Assembly (NCBI GenBank): GCA_025927435.1 | Contig: JAICLM010000147.1 | Location: 1 to 5,668, forward strand | From: Thermoleophilia bacterium | Lineage (GTDB): Bacteria; Actinomycetota; Thermoleophilia; Gaiellales; Gaiellaceae | Length of the DNA: 5,668 nucleotides | Direction: 5' to 3' | Part shown: positions 1-4,702 of the stretch, one piece after another | Numbering within the stretch: position 1 is the first letter of the stretch | How the letters are laid out: each line of letters starts with the position of its first letter | Position numbers and translations under genes: made by a program | The notes under the pieces: generated by a model | What the model was told of the DNA's origin: nothing | The model's input: the letters and a program-made list of their open reading frames with translations, nothing else | Database searches by the model: none

Positions 1-359
1 ACGCGTCGGGGGTCTGCCTCGCCCGACAGGTTTGCGCTCGTCGCCGCGACGACTCCGACCTCGCGGACGACCTCGGCCGCTGCCGGCGGCAGGACCGGCA
101 CGCGGACACCGACGTTGCCGACCACCAGCGTGTACGGGCCAGGCAGGTACCGCTCGAGGAGCGACAGGTCGAGCCCCGGCACCGCCGCCACGAGCGCCTC
201 GACTTCCGCAGCGAGCAGCGCCACCGGCTTCGAGCGGTCGCGGCCCTTGAGCTCGTAGAGGATGTCCGAGTGCTCGGGCAGCGCACAGAGCCCGTAGACG
301 GTGTCGGTCGGGAGGATCACTGCGCGGCCGGCGCGCAGCGCGGCCACCGCCTCGTTCAT
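1..359 (-). CDS. tsaC: Threonylcarbamoyl-AMP synthase (TsaC/YwlC, Sua5-YrdC family), 3' end cut by window edge
   Basis: My own translation of the minus strand from the ATG at 359-357 gives 119 residues with no stop before the left edge. Family hallmarks are in order: PTDTVYGL (17-24), the KxR-type segment with K38, R40, R42 and KP (44-45), LPGPYT (72-77, usually WPGPLT), RVP (86-88) and TSANLSG (107-113). Known family role: a cytosolic enzyme that condenses L-threonine, bicarbonate and ATP into threonylcarbamoyl-AMP, which the TsaB/D/E machinery uses to make t6A at position 37 of tRNAs reading ANN codons. The start overlaps the prmC stop by four bases (ATGA), and GAGGG sits six bases upstream. 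The stretch between LPGPYT and RVP is about ten residues shorter than I expect for the family. Whether it is a single-domain TsaC or a two-domain Sua5 with an extra C-terminal domain cannot be seen. Confidence 0.93.
   Translation of the reverse strand, partial: MNEAVAALRAGRAVILPTDTVYGLCALPEHSDILYELKGRDRSKPVALLAAEVEALVAAVPGLDLSLLERYLPGPYTLVVGNVGVRVPVLPPAAAEVVREVGVVAATSANLSGEADPRR
356..359 (-). other. prmC/tsaC ATGA stop-start overlap
   Basis: On the minus strand the bases read ATGA. The prmC stop TGA (358-356) overlaps the tsaC start ATG (359-357). This arrangement indicates translational coupling of the two genes. Confidence 0.9.
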
Positions 360-1138
360 CTCGCGCCCTCCACCACGCGCTCCATTCCCGTGAGATCCTT
401 CGTCACCCGGACGTCGCGCCAGCCCGCGGCCCCGAGGATCTCGGCGACGTAGCCCGCCTGGCCGTCCCCGACCTCGAAGACGACGAAGCGCGCCTCTGCG
501 GCCCGCGCCAGTCGCTCGTGCTCGCCGCGGCCGACGAGCGCGACCTCCGGCTCGCTGCGCAGCTCCGGCTGGAGCTCGGCGAGGCTCTCCACGTACGGAG
601 GATTGGCGACGACCACGTCCCAGCCCTCCGCGGCGGCAGCCGCGCCGTCGCCGTGTCGCAGCTCGACCTCGAGCCCCAGCAGCGCGGCGTTCTCGCGCGC
701 GAGAGCGAGCGCGTCGGCCGAGACGTCGACCCCGGTCACCTGCGCGTCCGGTCGCTCGTCCTTCAGGGCGAGCGCGATCGCCCCGGAGCCGACGCCGACG
801 TCGAGCATCCGCGGCCGCTCTATCGCCTCCGCGAGCGCCAGCGTGCGCTCGACGAGCGTCTCGGTCTCGGGCCGCGGCACGAGCGCGCGGGCATCCGTCT
901 TCAGCGTCAACCGCCGGAACCCCCACTCGCCGAGGACGTACGCGAGCGGCTCGCGCGCCTCCCGCCGTGCGAGGAGCGGCTCCAGGCCGTAGACCTCGTC
1001 GTCGAGCCGCGCCGCGAGCCCCGAGCGTGTCGTGCCGAGGAGATGCGCGACCAGCCACTCGGCGTCGACCCGCGGTGTCTCGACGCCGGCCCCGGCGAGC
1101 CGCCGCTCGGCCTCCGCGAGAGCCTCGCGTGCGGTCAC
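356..1138 (-). CDS. prmC: Release factor glutamine methyltransferase PrmC (HemK)
   Basis: A 260-residue SAM-dependent N5-glutamine methyltransferase. Known role: methylates the glutamine of the GGQ motif in RF1 and RF2, which raises termination efficiency. A helical N-terminal substrate-binding domain (about 1-75) leads into VPRPETE (87-93), typical of PrmC. Then come SAM motif I LDVGVGSGA (112-120), the acidic end of strand 2 GVD (136-138) and the catalytic NPPY (179-182), which binds the glutamine side chain. The GTG start at 1138-1136 is chosen because GAGGGGGGA lies directly upstream and the prfA stop ends 11 bases before it. Its substrate RF1 is encoded immediately upstream. Odd point: the segment between EPEVALV (197-202) and FVVFEVG (218-224) is about ten residues shorter than usual and lacks the common KPGG turn. 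Since NPPY and motif I are intact, I expect it to be active. PrmB (acting on protein L3) is less likely given the location beside prfA. Confidence 0.95.
   Translation of the reverse strand: MTAREALAEAERRLAGAGVETPRVDAEWLVAHLLGTTRSGLAARLDDEVYGLEPLLARREAREPLAYVLGEWGFRRLTLKTDARALVPRPETETLVERTLALAEAIERPRMLDVGVGSGAIALALKDERPDAQVTGVDVSADALALARENAALLGLEVELRHGDGAAAAAEGWDVVVANPPYVESLAELQPELRSEPEVALVGRGEHERLARAAEARFVVFEVGDGQAGYVAEILGAAGWRDVRVTKDLTGMERVVEGAR
366..370 (-). promoter_or_regulatory. Ribosome binding site of tsaC (GAGGG)
   Basis: GAGGG on the minus strand lies six bases upstream of the tsaC ATG, inside the last codons of prmC. It fixes the tsaC start at 359. Confidence 0.7.
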
Positions 1139-1147
1139 TCCCCCCTC
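1139..1147 (-). promoter_or_regulatory. Ribosome binding site of prmC (GAGGGGGGA)
   Basis: A purine run GAGGGGGGA on the minus strand ends directly before the prmC GTG codon, with GAGG at -9 to -6. It fills almost the whole 11-base gap after the prfA stop and supports the GTG start. Confidence 0.65.
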
Positions 1148-1149
1148 GT

Positions 1150-2193
1150 TCAGCTGCTCAGTGCGCGACGCCGATCGTCTTCGGTCAGCGCCTCGGTGAA
1201 CTCGTCGAGCTCGCCCTGGAGGATCCGGTCGAGCTGGTGGACGGTCAGCTTGACCCGGTGGTCGGTGACCCGGCTCTCGGGGAAGTTGTACGTGCGGATC
1301 TTCTCCGAGCGCCCGCCCGACCCGATCTGCGAGTTGCGGGTGGCGTCACGCTCGGCGCGCCGGCGCTCGAGCTCGCGGTCGTAGAGACGCGCGCGCAACA
1401 CGCGCATCGCCTTCTCCCGGTTCTGCAACTGCGACTTCTCGTCCTGCATCGAGACGACGACCCCGGTCGGCAGGTGCGTGATGCGCACGGCCGAGTCCGT
1501 CGTGTTCACCGACTGCCCGCCCGGTCCGGTCGAGCGGTAGACGTCGATCTTGAGCTCGTTCGGGTCGAGCTCGACCTCGACCGCCTCGGCTTCGGGCATC
1601 ACGGCGGTGGTCGCCGTGGACGTGTGGATCCGGCCGGCGCTCTCGGTCTCGGGCACGCGCTGCACGCGGTGGGTGCCGCCCTCCCACTTGAAGACGGAGT
1701 AGGCGCCGTCGCCCTTGACCGCGAACGTGACCTCCTTGTAGCCGCCGCCGTCGTTCGGGCTCGCCTCGAGCTCCTCGACCTTGAAGCCCCGCCGTTCGGC
1801 GTAACGCGCGAGCATCCGGTAGACGTCGCCGGCCCAGAGCGCGGCCTCGTCCCCGCCGACGCCCTGGCGCACCTCGACGATCACATCCTTGCGGTCCGCC
1901 GGGTCGGTCGGAACCATCGCGAGGCGGAGCTCCCCCTCGAGCCTCGAGGTCCGCTCCTCGAGCTCCGGGACGAGCTCGCGCAGATCGGCGTCATCCCGTG
2001 CTGCGGCGAGGTCCTCGCGCGCGCCTCGCCACTCCTGGGCGAGCTTGAACGGGCCCTCGAGCTCCTTCAGCCGACGGCCCACCTCCGCCGCCTCGCGGTG
2101 GTCGTTGTAGACGGACGGGTCGGCCATCCGCTCCTGCGTCTCCCTGTACGAGCGCTCGAGCTCGTCGATCAGGTTGTCGAGTGTCGCGGCCAT
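1150..2193 (-). CDS. prfA: Peptide chain release factor 1 (RF1)
   Basis: A 347-residue class I release factor that reads UAA and UAG in the ribosomal A site and triggers peptide release. The N-terminal domain is helical and charged (1-95). The codon-recognition domain carries VRQGVGGDEAALWAGD (108-123) and QRVPETESAGRIHTS (178-192). Its PxT tripeptide is PET (181-183), a PxT variant I also recall from Bacillus-type RF1. The SPF/SxF tripeptide of RF2 is absent, so this is RF1. The catalytic loop TGPGGQSVNTTDSAVR (222-237) has GGQ at 225-227, the target of PrmC encoded next. The C-terminal RNSQIGSGGRSEKIRTYNFPESRVTDHR (286-313) is standard. Length is close to the usual 355-360. The reading frame stays open far upstream, but the ATG at 2193 matches the family N-terminus (MAATLDNLIDELERSY). 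No strong ribosome binding site precedes it, and the osmC stop lies eight bases upstream, so coupling is likely. The gene itself ends in TGA, an RF2 codon. Confidence 0.98.
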   Translation of the reverse strand: MAATLDNLIDELERSYRETQERMADPSVYNDHREAAEVGRRLKELEGPFKLAQEWRGAREDLAAARDDADLRELVPELEERTSRLEGELRLAMVPTDPADRKDVIVEVRQGVGGDEAALWAGDVYRMLARYAERRGFKVEELEASPNDGGGYKEVTFAVKGDGAYSVFKWEGGTHRVQRVPETESAGRIHTSTATTAVMPEAEAVEVELDPNELKIDVYRSTGPGGQSVNTTDSAVRITHLPTGVVVSMQDEKSQLQNREKAMRVLRARLYDRELERRRAERDATRNSQIGSGGRSEKIRTYNFPESRVTDHRVKLTVHQLDRILQGELDEFTEALTEDDRRRALSS

Positions 2194-2201
2194 GCCGCGG
2201 A

Positions 2202-2636
2202 CTACGTTAGCCGCGCCTCCAGCGTTATCTCCGGGACGCCGGCGAGCGCCTTCGAGACCGGGCAGTTCTCCTTCGCGGTCTCGGCCGCGGCTCGGAAGCC
2301 GTCCTCGTCGAGCCCCGGCACCGTGCCCTCGACCGTGAGCGCGACGCGTGTGATGCCCTCCCCTGGCTGGAAGGTGACGGTCGCAGTGGTACGGAGCTCC
2401 TCGGCCGGCGTGTCGGCTCGCGCGAGCCCACCGGACAGGGCCATCGAGAGGCACGCGGCATGCGCGGCCGCGATCAGCTCCTCGGGGCTCGTCAGGCCGC
2501 CGTGCTCGTCGTCGGAACGCGCCTTCCACGTGACGCCGAGCCCGCCGAACGCGCCGCTGGTGGTCGAGTCGATCGTCCCGGTGCCCTCGAGGAGGCTCCC
2601 GTGCCAGCGCACCTCTGCGCGACGCTCGGTCGCCAT
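2202..2636 (-). CDS. osmC: OsmC family organic hydroperoxide reductase
   Basis: A 144-residue protein of the OsmC/Ohr fold, the expected full length. The family reduces organic hydroperoxides with a cysteine pair in the cytosol and works as a homodimer. Visible features: basic residue R40 in TWKAR, LTSPEELIAAAHAACLSMALS (48-68) with glutamates E52/E53 and peroxidatic Cys62, and ENCPVSKAL (123-131) with resolving Cys125. The NPEEL-like and ENCPVS wording resembles true OsmC (SACOL1771/OsmC type) more than Ohr. The ATG follows the TAA of the DUF1385 gene with no gap and in the same frame. GAGG lies 11-15 bases upstream of the start, inside that gene. It ends in TAG eight bases before prfA. Its place between DUF1385 and prfA is not part of the textbook prfA cluster. 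A role in protecting the operon's products from oxidation would be speculation. Confidence 0.94.
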   Translation of the reverse strand: MATERRAEVRWHGSLLEGTGTIDSTTSGAFGGLGVTWKARSDDEHGGLTSPEELIAAAHAACLSMALSGGLARADTPAEELRTTATVTFQPGEGITRVALTVEGTVPGLDEDGFRAAAETAKENCPVSKALAGVPEITLEARLT

Positions 2637-2639
2637 TTA
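2634..2639 (-). other. TAA-ATG abutting junction of DUF1385 gene and osmC
   Basis: The minus strand reads TAAATG: the stop of the DUF1385 gene (2639-2637) is followed directly by the osmC start (2636-2634) in the same frame. Only one stop codon separates the two proteins. A ribosome that terminates here is already placed on the next start. Confidence 0.9.
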
Positions 2640-3548
2640 CGCCATGACCTCGACGCGCTGGGCCTCGGCCGTTCCGGCGCCCTCGAGGTGGAGCACCTCG
2701 CGCAGCGCACGGATCGAGACCTCGAGCTGGTCGAGCGACGGCTCGCGGGTCGTCAGCCGTTGCAGCCAGAGGCCCGGGGCGAGCAGCGTCATCAGCACCC
2801 GATTCCCCTGGTGCTTGCCCGCGAACCGGATCAGCTCGTACGCGATCCCGGCGATTAGCGGCAGGAGCAGGATCCGCGTCGCGATCAGCCAGTACCAGGC
2901 GGGTCGACCGAAGAACGCGAACACGAAGACCGCGATCACCATCACCCAGAGCAGGAACGCCGTCCCGCAGCGCGGGTGGATGAGCGAGTAGCGCTGCACG
3001 ACCACCGGCTCGAGCGGCTCGCCCGCCTCGTACGCGTTGATCGCCTTGTGCTCGGCGGCGTGGTACTGGAAGACGCGGCGCAGGTCGGGCAGGAGCGAGA
3101 TCAGCGCGAGATAGGCGATGAACATCGTCACCCGGATCAGGCCCTCGACGATCACGAACCAGCCGCCGCTGTGGACCGGAAGCTGGTCGGTGATCAGCGC
3201 CGGCCCGACCTTGAACACCATCACCGCGAAGCCGATCGCGATCGCGAAGGCGAAGATGAGCGCGCCGCGCGACAGCTCGGTCTCGACCTCGCCGTCCTCG
3301 CCCTCCTCCTGCGACGCGTAGTTCGCCGAGATCGCGAGCGCGCGGAAGCCGATCGCGAGCGACTCGCCGAGCGCCATCACACCGCGCACGACCGGGAGCC
3401 GGTAGAAGCGGTGGCGCGCCATCGCGGAGTGGATCGGGCGAGAGACCTGGGCGATCTCGCCCGAGGGCTTGCGCACGGCGACGGCCCAGTTGCCGGGGCC
3501 GCGCATCATCACGCCCTCGAGGACCGCCTGTCCGCCGACGTTTGCCAT
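2637..3548 (-). CDS. DUF1385 family (YqhQ-like) integral membrane protein
   Basis: A 303-residue protein of the DUF1385/YqhQ family, which has been called a predicted metal-dependent enzyme but has no established function that I know of. The N-terminus carries the family signature GGQAVLEGVMMRGP (5-18), followed by a soluble part and an acidic stretch EEGEDGEVETE (81-91). Four hydrophobic segments follow at about 94-118, 129-153, 197-214 and 217-240. Between the second and third lies the conserved YHAAEHKAINAYE (162-174) and then HPRCGTAF (191-198), so H163, E166, H167, H191 and C194 could form a metal or catalytic site near the membrane. The C-terminal 60 residues are helical and soluble. 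The ATG at 3548 gives the canonical MANVGGQAVLEGVMMRGP start, with a weak GAAGAGA upstream. It lies 15 bases after rpmE and abuts osmC. Genes of this family recur next to rpmE/prfA/prmC in Firmicutes, which suggests a translation or envelope-linked role, but none can be assigned. Confidence 0.9.
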   Translation of the reverse strand: MANVGGQAVLEGVMMRGPGNWAVAVRKPSGEIAQVSRPIHSAMARHRFYRLPVVRGVMALGESLAIGFRALAISANYASQEEGEDGEVETELSRGALIFAFAIAIGFAVMVFKVGPALITDQLPVHSGGWFVIVEGLIRVTMFIAYLALISLLPDLRRVFQYHAAEHKAINAYEAGEPLEPVVVQRYSLIHPRCGTAFLLWVMVIAVFVFAFFGRPAWYWLIATRILLLPLIAGIAYELIRFAGKHQGNRVLMTLLAPGLWLQRLTTREPSLDQLEVSIRALREVLHLEGAGTAEAQRVEVMA

Positions 3549-3563
3549 GGTGTCTCTTCGGCG

Positions 3564-3782
3564 CTAGCCGCGGCGCGCTTGACCGGCGCGCTCGAGGCGG
3601 CGCTGGAAGCGCTCGACGCGGCCGCCCGTGTCCATGAGCTTCTGCTTGCCCGTGTAGAACGGGTGGCACTGCGAGCAGATCTCGACGTGCAACTCGGGCT
3701 TCGTCGAGCGGGTCTGGAACGTGTTTCCGCAGGAGCACGTCACCGTGGCGAGGACGTACTCGGGATGGATGCCCGCTTTCAT
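3564..3782 (-). CDS. rpmE: 50S ribosomal protein L31, zinc-binding type
   Basis: A 72-residue protein starting MKAGIHPEYV, the standard L31 opening. Four cysteines, CSC (16, 18) and CSQC (36, 39), make the zinc-binding C+ form, followed by HPFYTGKQK (40-48) and the basic tail VERFQRRLERAGQARRG. L31 sits at the central protuberance and bridges the two ribosomal subunits; it also stores zinc in some species, where a cysteine-free paralog replaces it under zinc starvation. The ATG at 3782 overlaps the stop of the dehydratase gene (ATGA) and has a strong GAGGGGG two bases before the start. The longer reading frame in this register is an overlap with the dehydratase gene and not an N-terminal extension. 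In many actinobacteria rpmE follows rho; here the upstream gene is a dehydratase. Confidence 0.97.
   Translation of the reverse strand: MKAGIHPEYVLATVTCSCGNTFQTRSTKPELHVEICSQCHPFYTGKQKLMDTGGRVERFQRRLERAGQARRG
3779..3782 (-). other. Dehydratase/rpmE ATGA stop-start overlap
   Basis: The minus strand reads ATGA: the dehydratase stop TGA (3781-3779) overlaps the rpmE start ATG (3782-3780), which indicates coupled translation of a metabolic gene and a ribosomal protein gene. Confidence 0.9.
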
Positions 3783-4702
3783 TGCCCCCTCAAGATAGCA
3801 GCGGCCTGTGCCGGTTCCACGTTGCCGCCGGATACGATCACGGCCATCCCGGGCCCTGCCTCGACCTTGCCCGCAACCACCGCTCCCGCCGCCGCCGCGC
3901 CTGCCGGCTCGCAGGCCAGTTTCGCCCGCTCGTAGAGGAATCGCATGCCCTCGGCGATCTCGTCCTCGGTCACGAGAACGGTCTCGACCTTGCCGCGGCA
4001 GATCTCGAGCGGGAGCTCGCCGGCGAACGGCGGCGCGAGCCCGTCGGCGATCGTGTCGGTCTCGACGCGGACGCTGTGTCCCGCCGCCAGGCCGGCGGGA
4101 AACGCCTGCGCGCGTTCGGGCGCGACCCCGACCACGCGGGCCCGTCCGTCGAGCGCCGTGACGATGCCCGAGATCAGGCCGCCGCCGCCCGTGCCGACCA
4201 CGACCGTGTCGAGATCCGGCATGTCGTCGAGCAGCTCGAGCGCGAGCGTGCCGTGCCCGGCGACGACGGACGGGTCCGAATGCGGATGGACGAAGACGCG
4301 TCCCTGTTCCTCGACGATCTCGAGCACGCGTTCGTAGGCGGCGGCGGGATCCGACGGCGAGAGGTCGACCGTCGCGCCGTGGGCGCGCGTCGCCGCGACC
4401 TTGACCGCGTTCACGCCCTCCCACATCTGCACGAGGCAGTCGACGCCCTCCTCGGCAGCCGCCCACGCGACGGCGTGCGCGTGATTCCCGGCCGACCACG
4501 TGACGACGCCCCGCACCCGCTCCTCGGGTGTGAGCGCGGCGAGCCGGTTGAGCGCGCCGCGAGCCTTGAACGAGCCCGTCTGCTGGAACAGCTCAGCCTT
4601 GAGCGAGACGCCGAGGTCGATCGAGCCCACGGTCGGCGTGCGGTGGATCCGTCCGGCGAGAACGGTGCGCGCTCGCTCGACGTCCTCTCGGGAGACGCTC
4701 AC
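3779..4702 (-). CDS. PLP-dependent threonine/serine dehydratase, short form (TdcB/IlvA-like)
   Basis: A 307-residue fold-type II PLP enzyme. The PLP-binding lysine is K46 in QTGSFKARGA (41-50). The substrate carboxylate loop is SAGNHAHA (70-77), the phosphate-binding glycine loop is GTGGGGLISG (170-179), and the C-terminal SGGN (291-294) contacts the pyridine ring. CEPAGAA (264-270) is also typical. It most likely deaminates L-threonine to 2-oxobutanoate and/or L-serine to pyruvate in the cytosol. There is no C-terminal ACT domain, so it resembles catabolic TdcB or the catalytic half of IlvA without isoleucine feedback. Serine racemase and threo-3-hydroxyaspartate dehydratase share these motifs and cannot be excluded, so no gene symbol is given. 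The GTG start at 4702 overlaps the kinase stop (GTGA), and no ribosome binding site is visible, so its translation probably depends on ribosomes finishing the kinase. It overlaps rpmE downstream. Confidence 0.9.
   Translation of the reverse strand: MSVSREDVERARTVLAGRIHRTPTVGSIDLGVSLKAELFQQTGSFKARGALNRLAALTPEERVRGVVTWSAGNHAHAVAWAAAEEGVDCLVQMWEGVNAVKVAATRAHGATVDLSPSDPAAAYERVLEIVEEQGRVFVHPHSDPSVVAGHGTLALELLDDMPDLDTVVVGTGGGGLISGIVTALDGRARVVGVAPERAQAFPAGLAAGHSVRVETDTIADGLAPPFAGELPLEICRGKVETVLVTEDEIAEGMRFLYERAKLACEPAGAAAAGAVVAGKVEAGPGMAVIVSGGNVEPAQAAAILRGQ
3785..3791 (-). promoter_or_regulatory. Ribosome binding site of rpmE (GAGGGGG)
   Basis: GAGGGGG on the minus strand lies within the last codons of the dehydratase gene, two bases before the rpmE ATG. 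It is among the stronger sites in the window, as expected for a ribosomal protein gene. Confidence 0.7.
4699..4702 (-). other. Kinase/dehydratase GTGA stop-start overlap
   Basis: The minus strand reads GTGA: the kinase stop TGA (4701-4699) overlaps the dehydratase GTG start (4702-4700). The bases before it (ACACTGCCTGC) contain no Shine-Dalgarno match, so termination-reinitiation is the likely mode of translation. Confidence 0.85.

Noticed and set aside
2191..2215. Possible -1 frameshift giving an OsmC-RF1 fusion, suggested by the open prfA frame across osmC
   Set aside because: No slippery heptamer or stimulating structure is visible at the osmC end, and the open upstream frame is explained by base composition.
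967..2991. A 674-codon open frame on the plus strand, antisense to prmC, prfA, osmC and the DUF1385 gene
   Set aside because: It is rich in Arg, Ala, Leu, Val and Pro with no recognisable domain, and it lies opposite four well-supported genes. Long antisense frames are expected at this GC content.
3549..3563. Possible promoter or terminator in the 15-base gap between rpmE and the DUF1385 gene
   Set aside because: The gap is too short for either, and it holds only a weak purine-rich ribosome binding site.
2194..3738. Upstream extension of the prfA frame through osmC, the DUF1385 gene and part of rpmE (862 codons in total)
   Set aside because: The extension is low-complexity Arg/Ala/Gly-rich and out of frame with the real genes. 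The RF1 N-terminus begins clearly at the ATG at 2193.
2976..3935. A 319-codon plus-strand frame opposite the DUF1385 gene and rpmE
   Set aside because: It is rich in Arg, Asp, Leu, Ala and His, a pattern typical of the antisense of GC-rich coding sequence.
3783..4499. Upstream extension of the rpmE frame into the dehydratase gene
   Set aside because: The sequence is Arg/Gly-rich noise in an alternative frame. L31 starts at MKAGIHPEYV with a strong ribosome binding site.
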